From positions 1 through 64,000 of the forward strand of contig JACDNZ010000002.1 in the NCBI GenBank assembly GCA_017656345.1: 64,000 bases of DNA. The letters are read 5' to 3'. Positions 9,468 through 19,378 of the stretch are shown in pieces. A program made the position numbers and the translations under genes. The stretch's first letter is position 1. Each line of letters begins with the position of its first letter. The notes under the pieces are model-generated. The model was not told the origin of the DNA. It did not search any database and saw only the letters and a list, made by a program, of their open reading frames with translations. This DNA is from Thermosipho sp. (in: thermotogales). GTDB lineage: Bacteria > Thermotogota > Thermotogae > Thermotogales > Fervidobacteriaceae.

Positions 9468-10361
9468 TCAGTAACTAATTTCTTCAGTTCTGGAAATTTT
9501 AAATTGAATATATGTAAAAAACATAATTATAACTAGCAATATTATACTCATAGCACTGGCACGACCTACCCTCATATCACGTATTGCCGTATTATAAATA
9601 TTTAAAGTTATAACCTCAATAGGCTTTATTGGAGCACCACTTTGAACAAAAAAGTATTGGGTACTAAATGTCCTTAATGTTTGTATCATTGACATAATAG
9701 AAACCAAAAGAGTTGTAGGTTTTAAAAGAGGTAAAGTTATATACAAAAAATCTTGCCACTTGCCTGCTCCATCAATTATCGCTGCTTCATGAACAGATTT
9801 AGGTATACTTGCAATTCCTGCAATGAAAATAATAGTATAATACCCAACATATTTCCAAAAATAAACTATAATTGTCGCAAGTACAAGCATCTTTTCACTT
9901 GAAAGCCACTTATAATCGATGTTGTTTGTGTTAAAAAGAAAATTTAAAAACTGATTTGCAAGACCATACGGTTGAAACATCAAAAACCATATCGTTGCAG
10001 CAACAACAGAAGAAAGAACGGCAGGTGAATAATAAGCCATTTCTAAGAATTTTTGAAATCTCTTTCGAGTACTAATCAAAACTGCAAATATAAGGCTAAA
10101 AATAACTATTGGGACAAAAGTTCCAAGTGCAAATATTGCCGTTGCTTTTACTGAATTCCAGAACGAACTTGATTGCAACAGATAAATATAATTACTAAAA
10201 CCAACAAATTTTGGTGGTCTTAGTGAAATAAGATTTTTCTTATGAAAGCTTATCCAAAAAGCATATCCCATCGGGTAAAAATTAAAAATTATAAAGAAAA
10301 CTATAGCTGGAAGCACGAAAATAAATCCCCAAACAGCTTTTTTTCTTTCAAGACTCTTCAA
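9468..10361 (-). CDS. Sugar ABC transporter permease (MalF/UgpA-like)
   Basis: Multi-TM; EAA motif KSVHEAAIIDGAGKWQDFLYITLPLLKPT. Confidence 0.93.
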   Translation of the reverse strand: MKSLERKKAVWGFIFVLPAIVFFIIFNFYPMGYAFWISFHKKNLISLRPPKFVGFSNYIYLLQSSSFWNSVKATAIFALGTFVPIVIFSLIFAVLISTRKRFQKFLEMAYYSPAVLSSVVAATIWFLMFQPYGLANQFLNFLFNTNNIDYKWLSSEKMLVLATIIVYFWKYVGYYTIIFIAGIASIPKSVHEAAIIDGAGKWQDFLYITLPLLKPTTLLVSIMSMIQTLRTFSTQYFFVQSGAPIKPIEVITLNIYNTAIRDMRVGRASAMSIILLVIIMFFTYIQFKISRTEEISY

Positions 10362-10379
10362 TTTATCACCTCAAAATAT

Positions 10380-10398
10380 GGGAGGGTGCTACCCTCCC
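10380..10398. other. Perfect intercistronic GC-rich hairpin
   Basis: gggagggt-gct-accctccc, between the binding-protein gene and the permease genes. Confidence 0.75.
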
Positions 10399-10414
10399 AA
10401 TTTATTACCAAGTA

Positions 10415-11686
10415 TTACCATTCTTCTTTCAACAGTTCATTTGCTTTTTCTTTAAGAATCTTCAAGGCCTCCTCTGGTGTCGTATCTGTAAGCATAACTG
10501 CTTCAACAGCTTCTCTTATTAACTGTTCAAATTGTGGGCCATTTGCAAGTAACGGTACACTATGTGATTTCTTCATATCTTCAATGAATACATCCGCATA
10601 TGGATAGTTTTTAAAAGTATCCGATTCAATTAAAGTTTTTCTTGGTTGAATTAATCCAACATTCAATAAATAATCTTCTGGATGGCTTAACATATAATTA
10701 ATGAATTTCCATGCCCAGTACTGTTTTTCTTTTGAACTTTCAGCATTTACCATGTAATAATGTCCGTAATAATTACACCTTACGTCTTTTACTGCATTTT
10801 CAAAGACTGGATACGGTACAACCATCCATTCACCACTTTCGTAAAATTCAGGATTTTGTGCTCTTATTCTATCAATTTGATATAATCCTGACAAACACAT
10901 AGTTACAGTGTTATTATCTTTGTTAAATGTTTTTCTTGCATTTGTATAAGTTGGCGATCCTAAATTCTTTCCATTTGGCCCCCATTCTTTCATAAACCTT
11001 AAAACTTTAAGCCATGCCTCGTCATTTACAATCGCAGTTTTGCCATCTTCACTTATTAATGCTCCTCCCAGTTGTTCAACCATTGGTAAAAAGAAAGTAA
11101 AATAATATGGATATCTAAAGTCAAAACCTCTTCTTTTTAATATTTCTCCTTCTCTTATAACAAGTTTTTCACTAACTTCCATCATTTCTTCCCAGGTTTT
11201 TGGATAATCTTTTTCAGGATCAAGACCAACTTCTCTAAAATATTTCTTATTAACAAATACTGCCCAATTTGTTAGTTCAAGCGGGAGACCATAAATTTCT
11301 CCTTCATAGGTTACAGGTTCTAAAGCACCTTCAATATACAATTCTTTAAGTTCATCATAACTTTTCAACCCAATAGCCTCTAGATTAATTGGAGCAACTC
11401 TGCCATTTAAAATGTAAGGATATTCATTTTGAATCTCCATGTTAAAAATATCGGGACCTTTCTTTGCTGCAAACGCTGTTAAAATCACTTCTGCAATTTT
11501 TCCAGATGGATAAGTTACCCTCGTAATTTTCACATTTGGATACATTTGCTCAAATTCCTGAATATATTTTTCTTCTAGCGGCGTTCTATTAGGATCCTCA
11601 TGAGTCCAGAAAATTAGTTCTATAGTAGAAGCGGCAAAAGTTGTAATGAAAGCCAAAATTACAAATAACAAAATTAACTTTTTCAT
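10415..11686 (-). CDS. Extracellular sugar-binding protein of ABC transporter (family 1)
   Basis: Signal peptide MKKLILLFVILAFITTFAAS; IELIFWTHEDPNRTPLEEKYIQEFEQMYPNVKIT; adjacent permeases. Start chosen at 11686 behind the RBS. Confidence 0.92.
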   Translation of the reverse strand: MKKLILLFVILAFITTFAASTIELIFWTHEDPNRTPLEEKYIQEFEQMYPNVKITRVTYPSGKIAEVILTAFAAKKGPDIFNMEIQNEYPYILNGRVAPINLEAIGLKSYDELKELYIEGALEPVTYEGEIYGLPLELTNWAVFVNKKYFREVGLDPEKDYPKTWEEMMEVSEKLVIREGEILKRRGFDFRYPYYFTFFLPMVEQLGGALISEDGKTAIVNDEAWLKVLRFMKEWGPNGKNLGSPTYTNARKTFNKDNNTVTMCLSGLYQIDRIRAQNPEFYESGEWMVVPYPVFENAVKDVRCNYYGHYYMVNAESSKEKQYWAWKFINYMLSHPEDYLLNVGLIQPRKTLIESDTFKNYPYADVFIEDMKKSHSVPLLANGPQFEQLIREAVEAVMLTDTTPEEALKILKEKANELLKEEW

Positions 11687-11779
11687 ACATATCACTCCTC
11701 CACAATATTTTCAAAAATATTTTCAAACTTCAATTTTCGAGGCTATGACTAAAAACACAATCTTTTTTAGTACTTTCGT

Positions 11780-11793
11780 ATTATATCACAAAG
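11780..11793 (-). promoter_or_regulatory. Putative extended -10 promoter element for the sugar transporter operon
   Basis: Minus strand CTTTGTGATATAAT (TG-n-TATAAT), about 95 nt upstream of the binding-protein start. Confidence 0.5.
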
Positions 11794-11961
11794 AAACAAA
11801 ACAACATGAAAGCGAAAATCAAAAAAATTTTCAAAAATTATCTATTTAATGAAAATATTTTTCAATAATTGCGTAATTTAAAATATTAAGAGTGATTAAT
11901 TCACAGCACAACTTAAAAAGTTTAAAAAGCTTACCTAAAAATAGTAAATTAATCATTTAAT

Positions 11962-11990
11962 ACCGCCTAAAAAGGCCGGTTTTTATTTTT
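11962..11990 (+). terminator. Orphan intrinsic terminator-like element
   Basis: ACCGCCTAAAAAGGCCGGTTTTTATTTTTT: stem with a small bulge then T-tract; no + strand ORF ends upstream. Confidence 0.55.
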
Positions 11991-12129
11991 TAATCTTGCA
12001 TTATAACATTAACTCAAAAAAAATAAAATCATTGTAATTGTTACTTTTGAAACAGAAAATATCATTGAAATTAAAGTAATTTAAAGTAAAATAAACTTGA
12101 AAAAATCTTTTTTAAAGGAGGCGAAGACA

Positions 12130-13977
12130 TTGAAAAAGTTATTCTCTGTATTTCTCACAACATTTTTCACCTTAATTTTATTTGCTTCTTCAAATGTTCT
12201 TGTAAACTTGACAATAGGTGAACCAGACACACTTGACCCACACCTTGCATACGATACAGCAAGCGGAGAAGTTATCTATCAAGTATACGAAAACCTTATT
12301 CAATACAAAGGTTCAAGCGTTAGTGAATTTGAACCAAGACTTGCAATAGAAGTTCCATCAGTTGAAAACGGTTTGATTAAAGATGGCGGAAAAACATACA
12401 TCTTCCCAATCAGAAAAGGCGTTAAATTCCACAATGGAAATGATTTAACACCTGAAGATGTTGAATACAGTTTCGAAAGAGGACTTCTTTATAATCCAGC
12501 TGGTGGACCTGTATGGATGCTTTGGTATGCAATATTTGGAATTTGGGATGTAACAGAAATGGTTGAAGAAGTAGCAGGAAAACCATACGACGAGCTTTTC
12601 GATGAAAATGGAAACCCACTTCCAGAAGCAGAAGAAGTATTCAAGAAAGTATACGACATTGTTGACGCAGCAATTGAAGTTGACGGTGACAATGTTGTAT
12701 TCCACTTATCAAGGCCATATTCTCCATTCCTCAACGTAATTGCACAGGGATCAAATTGGGGAGCAATTCTCGATAAAGAATGGTGTATTGAACAAGGACT
12801 CTGGGATGGTCAACCAACAACATGGTGGAAATGGCATGACCAACAAAAAGAAGAATCACCACTTTACCAAAATGCAATGGGAACAGGTCCATACAAATTC
12901 GTAGAATGGGATAGAACACAACAAAAAGTTATTCTTGAAGCAAATGAAAATTACTGGAGAGAACCAGCAAAGATAAAGAAAGTAATCATCTGGGGAGTAG
13001 ACGAATTCTCCACAAGGAAAGCAATGCTTGAAAAAGGAGACGCAGACATTGCATACATTCCAACACAATACCTTGATCAAGTAAGAGGAAATCCAGATAT
13101 TGAAATTATTGAAGGACTTTCTTCCATTTCAGCAAATGTTCTTTTATTCAACTGGAGTATAAGAGAAGACAGCAAATACATAGGAAGCGGAAAACTTGAT
13201 GGAAACGGAATCCCAGTAGACTTCTTCAGTGATGTACACGTAAGAAGAGCAATAGCACATGTTATCAACTATGATGCCCTTATAAATGATGTATTAAAAG
13301 GATTTGGAAAGAGAGTTCCAACAGCATTACCAGAAGGATTACTTGGATTTGATCCATCACTTCCACTTTACGACTTCAACTTGTTCAAAGCAAGACAAGA
13401 ACTCATGCAAGCATGGGATGGTATGGTATGGAAAAAAGGAGTAAAATTTAGTGTTGTATATAACCTTGGTAATGAGCCAAGAAAAAGAGTTGCTGAAATG
13501 ATAAAAATAACTCTTGAAATGATTTCATCTTCGAAAATCAAAGTTGATATAATTGGGCTTCAATGGCCAACATTCTTAGAAGCATCAGCAAGAGGTGAAT
13601 TACCATTAACAATCAATGCGTGGCTTGCTGATTATCCAGATCCCGAAAACTTCATTTACACTTTCTATCATTCAAAGGGAACATATAGTTCCAGACAAGG
13701 TGAAAACTTCAGGAAATTTGTAAGCACTCCAATGGACGAACTTGGCGGTAAAAGTCTCGATCAACTAATTGAAGAAGCTACTCTTGAAACTAATCCACAA
13801 AAACGTGTAGAGTTGTACAAAAAGATTCAAACATTTGCAATTGACAATGTAATAAGTATCCCATTATATCAAGTTTTAAGAGTACACGTACACAGAGCAT
13901 GGCTCAAAGGTTGGTATTCAAATCCAATGAGACCAGGTGAAGATTACTACGCATACTGGTTTGAAGGTAAAAAATAA
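12130..13977 (+). CDS. Oligopeptide/oligosaccharide ABC transporter substrate-binding protein (family 5)
   Basis: Signal peptide LKKLFSVFLTTFFTLILFASS; TIGEPDTLDPHLAYDTASGEVIYQVYENL; TTG start at 12130 behind aaaggagg (ORF track starts at 12097). Confidence 0.92.
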   Translation: MKKLFSVFLTTFFTLILFASSNVLVNLTIGEPDTLDPHLAYDTASGEVIYQVYENLIQYKGSSVSEFEPRLAIEVPSVENGLIKDGGKTYIFPIRKGVKFHNGNDLTPEDVEYSFERGLLYNPAGGPVWMLWYAIFGIWDVTEMVEEVAGKPYDELFDENGNPLPEAEEVFKKVYDIVDAAIEVDGDNVVFHLSRPYSPFLNVIAQGSNWGAILDKEWCIEQGLWDGQPTTWWKWHDQQKEESPLYQNAMGTGPYKFVEWDRTQQKVILEANENYWREPAKIKKVIIWGVDEFSTRKAMLEKGDADIAYIPTQYLDQVRGNPDIEIIEGLSSISANVLLFNWSIREDSKYIGSGKLDGNGIPVDFFSDVHVRRAIAHVINYDALINDVLKGFGKRVPTALPEGLLGFDPSLPLYDFNLFKARQELMQAWDGMVWKKGVKFSVVYNLGNEPRKRVAEMIKITLEMISSSKIKVDIIGLQWPTFLEASARGELPLTINAWLADYPDPENFIYTFYHSKGTYSSRQGENFRKFVSTPMDELGGKSLDQLIEEATLETNPQKRVELYKKIQTFAIDNVISIPLYQVLRVHVHRAWLKGWYSNPMRPGEDYYAYWFEGKK

Positions 13978-13991
13978 TATGCATAAAAAAA

Positions 13992-14018
13992 GAGCACCGT
14001 TTACGGTGCTCTTTTTTC
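13992..14018. terminator. Bidirectional intrinsic terminator
   Basis: gagcaccg-ttta-cggtgctc stem with A tract before and T tract after, between convergent genes. Confidence 0.92.
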
Positions 14019-14033
14019 TTTAAACAGTATATA

Positions 14034-15404
14034 TTAAACGTCGAAATAATTTTCAAATTCCTTAGGATGTGGTATTGCATTTACTTCTATAGCTTCTTTA
14101 ATCTTTTCATTAATCCAGTGGTTAATGAGATCTTCTGGCATTGTCTTTAAATAAGCGTTGTCATTTTTAAGTGCATAGCAAGCTTCCTCCAAACTTGCAG
14201 CCAGTGGTTTTACTTTTTCATTATATGCATCACCTTCAAAAGGTCCAAAACCCTCTTTTGTTGGATCAAGATTCTTTCTAATACCATCAACTCCTGCTAA
14301 AATCATCGCTGAAAATGCAAGATATGGATTACCTGATGCATCTATTGTTCTAAATTCAATTCTTCTTTTGTTGGGATCTTTAACATATGCTGGTATCCTG
14401 ATTGCAGCTGTTCTGTTTGCAAGTGCAAAAACTGCATTTGTTGGAGCTTCATAACCCGGGACAAGTCTTCTATATGAATTTGTTGATGGGTTTGTAAATG
14501 CCATTACTGAATTTGCATGTTTCAATAAACCTGCTATGTAGGATAATGCCATATCAGATAAATTGTAAATCTTATCTCCGTTAAAGATATTTTTACCATC
14601 TTTTGTAAGAAACTGATGCACATGCATTCCATTTCCAGCCTCATCATATAATGGTTTAGGCATAAAGGTAACAACCAAACCATATTCTTTTGCAATTTTT
14701 CTTGCAACATATTTTACAAGTAGAGTATAATCAGCTGCTCTTAAGGCATCTATAAATCCGAGTTCTATCTCTACCTGACAACTTCCTACTTCATGATGAT
14801 GGTATTTTACAGGAACTCCATACTCAAGAAGTTTATTAACTATTTTATTTCTTACCTCCATTAAAGTATCAAAAGGTGGTATTCTGTGATATCCTCTCTT
14901 TTTCCCTATAAAATATTCTCCTTTGCTCTCTGAATTCCAGAACCCCTCTGCACTATCAATTTTTACACTAATGTCATTATTAGAAATGTTATACCTAACA
15001 TCCTCAAAAATATGGAATTCATATTCTGGGCCAAAATAAACATGATCTGCCACGTCTGAAATTGATTCCAGTGTTTTCTTCAAAATACTTCTGGGATCGT
15101 GAGCTGAAGGTTTTCTAGTATCTGCATCATATACATCACAGATCATTGATAAAACTTTATCGTCACCAACATATTCAACAATCGCAGTCTCTGGATCTGG
15201 AATCAAAACCATATCGCTGTTAGTTACCTTAGCATAACCAAGATTTGAAGCATCAAATCCTACACCTTCCGTAAAAGTCTTCTCAGAAAAATTCGTCCTT
15301 GCCAAAGTTACATGGCGCCATCTACCCCAAAGATCAACTACTTTTAAATCAATAAAATTAATTTTTTCACTTTCTACGATTTTAAGAACTTCATTTACTT
15401 CCAT
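14034..15404 (-). CDS. glnA: Glutamine synthetase type I
   Basis: MEVNEVLKIVESEKINFIDLKVVDLWGRWRHVT; FMPKPLYDEAGNGMHVHQ; NPSTNSYRRLVPGYEAP; start at 15404 behind ggaggtg. Confidence 0.96.
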   Translation of the reverse strand: MEVNEVLKIVESEKINFIDLKVVDLWGRWRHVTLARTNFSEKTFTEGVGFDASNLGYAKVTNSDMVLIPDPETAIVEYVGDDKVLSMICDVYDADTRKPSAHDPRSILKKTLESISDVADHVYFGPEYEFHIFEDVRYNISNNDISVKIDSAEGFWNSESKGEYFIGKKRGYHRIPPFDTLMEVRNKIVNKLLEYGVPVKYHHHEVGSCQVEIELGFIDALRAADYTLLVKYVARKIAKEYGLVVTFMPKPLYDEAGNGMHVHQFLTKDGKNIFNGDKIYNLSDMALSYIAGLLKHANSVMAFTNPSTNSYRRLVPGYEAPTNAVFALANRTAAIRIPAYVKDPNKRRIEFRTIDASGNPYLAFSAMILAGVDGIRKNLDPTKEGFGPFEGDAYNEKVKPLAASLEEACYALKNDNAYLKTMPEDLINHWINEKIKEAIEVNAIPHPKEFENYFDV

Positions 15405-15569
15405 AGCACACCTCCATCTAATTTTTTTCACATATAGTTTAACATTTTAATATCTATTCTTCAAACTTTTTACAAGTTACTTAGGATACATCACGAATAA
15501 TTTATATCTCAAATCTTAAAATATCTTTTTTATTCATTTTTATGCTATATTTTACTTAGGAGGTATACT

Positions 15570-18038
15570 ATGAAAATTTTCACTTTATTTATCTTACTCT
15601 TTCAAATTACCATATTTACATTTACTTTCAGCCTTTTTGGACATTCTGGAACTATCTGGCAACTCCAGATCAATGGAAAATATTTATATTCATCTGCATC
15701 AGATGGGGTTGTTAATGTTTGGGATAAAGACTCTAATAATCTTTTGTTGTCTATATACTCACACAATTCATGGGCAAGAGCCTTATTTGTTGATGAAAAA
15801 TTTATCATTGTTGGTGGGTACAAACCAGATGGAAATTTAAAAATATACGACAAAAAAACCGGAAAATTAATTAAACTATTTCATTCTGAAGGATCAATAT
15901 TCACAATATATGCAAATAAGAACTATATTGTATTTGGGGGTTCTGATAACAAAGTCTACATTATCAATAGAGAAACATTAAAACTAATTGATAAACATAG
16001 TTTTCACAGTAGATGGATAAGGGATCTAATTATAATTAATAATCAATTAATTAGCTGCGGTGATGACGGAAAAGTAATTATTTATGATATTTACACTCAC
16101 ACTCTAATAAATTCAATTTCTCTATCTGGTAGAATTATAAAACTACTTAATATAAATCAGAAAATATATGCCGTAAGTAATTTAGGAAAGATATACGATT
16201 TAAACAGCAAAAAAGTTGTTTTTAGCCTTAACAACTTTACATCTGCTTCTGCAGATGGTAAATTCATATATACAGGGAACAACCTTGGTGAACTTTATAT
16301 TTTAAACACAAAATTTGAATTAATCGATCATTTAAAAATTGCTATTGATTCGATAATTTCTATAGCTTCAACATCAAATTTAATATTCATTGGTACATCT
16401 GGAGGAAAAATAATAAAATACAATTTAAAAGATAATTCAATAATAAACTTTCTCAACAATTTTTCACTTATCAAAAAAATATTTATTGATGGAAAATATT
16501 TATATGTACTAAAAAATTCTGGTACATTAATCTCATACGACATTGAAACTGGTAAAAACTTTATCAAAAATTTCTCAGACAATATCACAAACATCTTTGT
16601 GCAAAACGGAAACATCTACTATTCAACTTCTGAAAATAAAGTGATATCCCCAGAAGGTAATGTTATTTTTGAATCTGAAAATGGTATTTCACTAATTTTC
16701 AAATTTAAAAACTTACTTTTCTTAGGAACATTTGGAGAAATTTATGTATTTAAAGACTACACCCTTGAAAATTATATTGAAATTCCAAATAGCTGGCCAA
16801 TATCTTACTACATTGGAAAAGAAAAAATAAAAATTGGAACAAACACGGGAGAAATTATTGAATATGACATTGAAACCTCAGAAATAGATAAAACAAAAAT
16901 CTCAAATAGTCCAATTGTAAAAATCCTTGAAGGAAATATTTATGTTAATTTTGATGGCACTATTTATAATAATAAAAGTTTAATTTTAAAAATAAACCAC
17001 AACATATTTGATGGTGAATTATTCAATAACCATTTAATATTTGGAACGGAAGATGGTATAACAATATTCAACATGAAGACAAAAAAAATTTCAGAAATTC
17101 AATCAGAATATCCTGTAGTTTCAATAGTAGAAAAAAATAAATTCCTATACGTATCCCTATCAAACGGAGATATAGATATTTTCGATGAAAAATTTAAAGA
17201 ATATGGCAAGTTAACGGAAGAAGAACTAAAAATTGTCACTGTTGATCTAAGTTCTGATGGGAATTATGTTGTAACCGGCGGTGCGGATAAAAAAGTTAAA
17301 CTCTGGAAAGTAGAAAATAAAAATCTTATACTACAAAAAAGTTTCGCAGGTCATAATGATTGGATAAGAACAATAAAATTCATAGGTAGCAACTTAATTG
17401 CATCCGGTTCAAGTGATAACACCATTAAGATATGGAACTATGATGGTAAACTCATAAAGACTCTTTCTTACCACTCAGGATATGTATGGACACTTGAATA
17501 CAAAGACGGAATATTGTATAGCGGTGGTTGGGATAACAGATTATTTGCATATGACTTGAATCACGAAAAATTGATTTTTGAGACTAAATTCAAAGCTCCA
17601 ATAACCTGTATTAAGCTATTTGATAACAAACTTATCATTTCATTTATCAATGGTGAAATTGGAGCTTTAAATTTAAATGATTTGAAATACGAAAAATTGT
17701 TCTCTGCAGAAAGTACAATATGGAGTTTTGATATATATGATAAATATCTTGCGGCAGGAAATGAGCAGGGGGAATGTTTTCTGTATGATCTGAAAAAAAG
17801 TAAAATAATTAAAAAATTTCAAGCTCATAGAACAACTATCTTCAGCATCAAACTCGCAAATAACAAAATTATTACTGCAAGTAGTGACAATACCATAAAA
17901 ATTTTTGATTTTGAAGGAAATCTAAAAGGGATGGTCAGCGACTTTACACTTTCAGTTCTTGCAATAGCAATAGATCCTATAAGAAATTATATAATTACCT
18001 CTTCTGGAAAAAATCCTATAATTTTGCAAATTCCCTAA
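15570..18038 (+). CDS. Secreted/exported WD40-repeat beta-propeller protein
   Basis: Signal peptide MKIFTLFILLFQITIFTFTFS; repeated GHSGTIWQLQ..SASDGVVNVWDK, GHNDWIRTIKF..ASGSSDNTIKIWNYDGK, AHRTTIFSIKL..TASSDNTIKIFD. Confidence 0.88.
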   Translation: MKIFTLFILLFQITIFTFTFSLFGHSGTIWQLQINGKYLYSSASDGVVNVWDKDSNNLLLSIYSHNSWARALFVDEKFIIVGGYKPDGNLKIYDKKTGKLIKLFHSEGSIFTIYANKNYIVFGGSDNKVYIINRETLKLIDKHSFHSRWIRDLIIINNQLISCGDDGKVIIYDIYTHTLINSISLSGRIIKLLNINQKIYAVSNLGKIYDLNSKKVVFSLNNFTSASADGKFIYTGNNLGELYILNTKFELIDHLKIAIDSIISIASTSNLIFIGTSGGKIIKYNLKDNSIINFLNNFSLIKKIFIDGKYLYVLKNSGTLISYDIETGKNFIKNFSDNITNIFVQNGNIYYSTSENKVISPEGNVIFESENGISLIFKFKNLLFLGTFGEIYVFKDYTLENYIEIPNSWPISYYIGKEKIKIGTNTGEIIEYDIETSEIDKTKISNSPIVKILEGNIYVNFDGTIYNNKSLILKINHNIFDGELFNNHLIFGTEDGITIFNMKTKKISEIQSEYPVVSIVEKNKFLYVSLSNGDIDIFDEKFKEYGKLTEEELKIVTVDLSSDGNYVVTGGADKKVKLWKVENKNLILQKSFAGHNDWIRTIKFIGSNLIASGSSDNTIKIWNYDGKLIKTLSYHSGYVWTLEYKDGILYSGGWDNRLFAYDLNHEKLIFETKFKAPITCIKLFDNKLIISFINGEIGALNLNDLKYEKLFSAESTIWSFDIYDKYLAAGNEQGECFLYDLKKSKIIKKFQAHRTTIFSIKLANNKIITASSDNTIKIFDFEGNLKGMVSDFTLSVLAIAIDPIRNYIITSSGKNPIILQIP

Positions 18039-19044
18039 ATTTTTCAATATGTTCTTTATCACCAAGTATAATTAACTTATCATTTGCTTGTATCATACTA
18101 TCTCCTGTAGGTGCAAAGTAAATCTCACCATTTCTATTAATCCCCAATACCATTATCTGGTAATTTTTTGCAAGATTTAGCTCAGCTATTGTTTTACCAG
18201 TCAATGGACTATTATCCTCTACAAATATTTCTTCTATTCTATAAGATTGTTTTCCAAACGCTACTATATCAAGAAAATTCACTGCATGCGGTTTAATAGT
18301 CAACCTTGCCATTCTTGTTCCCGCAATTTCATTAGCAGCTACGACAGTTGTTGCACCTGCATATTTGAGCTTTTTGATGGAAGAAACATCCGTAACTTTT
18401 GAAACGATAGTTAAATCTGGATTGAGTGTCTTTGCGCTTAAAACAACAAAAACGTTTATTGAATCTTCAGATAAAGTTGTAATTAAAGCCTTTGCTTTTT
18501 CAATTCCGGCTTCTTTTAAAATTTCCTCCTCAGTTGCATCACCTATTACATACGCAATAGGGGTATTTTCAAACAAATTAATAATTTTTTGAATTTTTTC
18601 TTCGTCAATATCAATTACTACAAATTTTTCTTTTTCTTTTATAAGTTCAGAAATAACATATTCACCTGTTTTACCTGCCCCCACAACAATTATATGGTCT
18701 TTCATTTTGTCAATCATTCTTCTTATTCTCCTCCTCTTTAAAAAATCTTTCAACTTTCCTTCAACAATAATGGCTGTAATCGTTGAAACACCATATAAAA
18801 CCACACTTATACCTGCAAAAATTAAAATCGAGGTAAAGATTTTCCCTCCATTAGATAAATTTTCTGGCATGCCATAACCAACTGTTGAAATTGTTATAGC
18901 AGTAAAAAAGAAGGCGTCTTCTATTGAAAAATTTTCAAAATAATAGTAATAGAAGACGCCGGATAGTAGTACCAATATTACAAGTGTTGTTAAAATAATT
19001 ATTTGCCTTATAATAACTTTTCCTAAATTAGAATATTCATTCAT
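18016..19044 (-). CDS. Two-TM potassium channel with RCK (TrkA-N/C) domains
   Basis: Selectivity filter TISTVGYG; RCK HIIVVGAGKTGEYVISEL..VVIDIDEEKI; TrkA-C tail. Confidence 0.92.
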   Translation of the reverse strand: MNEYSNLGKVIIRQIIILTTLVILVLLSGVFYYYYFENFSIEDAFFFTAITISTVGYGMPENLSNGGKIFTSILIFAGISVVLYGVSTITAIIVEGKLKDFLKRRRIRRMIDKMKDHIIVVGAGKTGEYVISELIKEKEKFVVIDIDEEKIQKIINLFENTPIAYVIGDATEEEILKEAGIEKAKALITTLSEDSINVFVVLSAKTLNPDLTIVSKVTDVSSIKKLKYAGATTVVAANEIAGTRMARLTIKPHAVNFLDIVAFGKQSYRIEEIFVEDNSPLTGKTIAELNLAKNYQIMVLGINRNGEIYFAPTGDSMIQANDKLIILGDKEHIEKFREFAKL

Positions 19045-19378
19045 TTCCAGGAATATATGGAATTACGCAGATAAATTCTGCGTCAACATCGCCAATATTT
19101 ACAAATTGATGTTCTTCATTTGCTGGAACAAAAATGAACGATCCTTCTTCAGCTTCATACTTGCCATCTTTAGAAACTGCTTGAATTTTCCCTTTTACTA
19201 CAAAAATTTCATGTTCCCAATCATGAGTATGATAAGGTGTATTTGCACCAGGTTTGAGTTTAAAAAGTCTCATAACAAATTTTTTTGCACCATCTTTTGA
19301 GCCAATCAATATTCTCTTTTCGATTTTACCATTATCTATGATTATAGGTTCTACTTTTTCTGGTTTTGAGACTAGCAT
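19037..19378 (-). CDS. Cupin-domain protein
   Basis: KPGANTPYHTHDWEHEIFVVKGKIQAV..PANEEHQFVN cupin motifs. Confidence 0.88.
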   Translation of the reverse strand: MLVSKPEKVEPIIIDNGKIEKRILIGSKDGAKKFVMRLFKLKPGANTPYHTHDWEHEIFVVKGKIQAVSKDGKYEAEEGSFIFVPANEEHQFVNIGDVDAEFICVIPYIPGNE

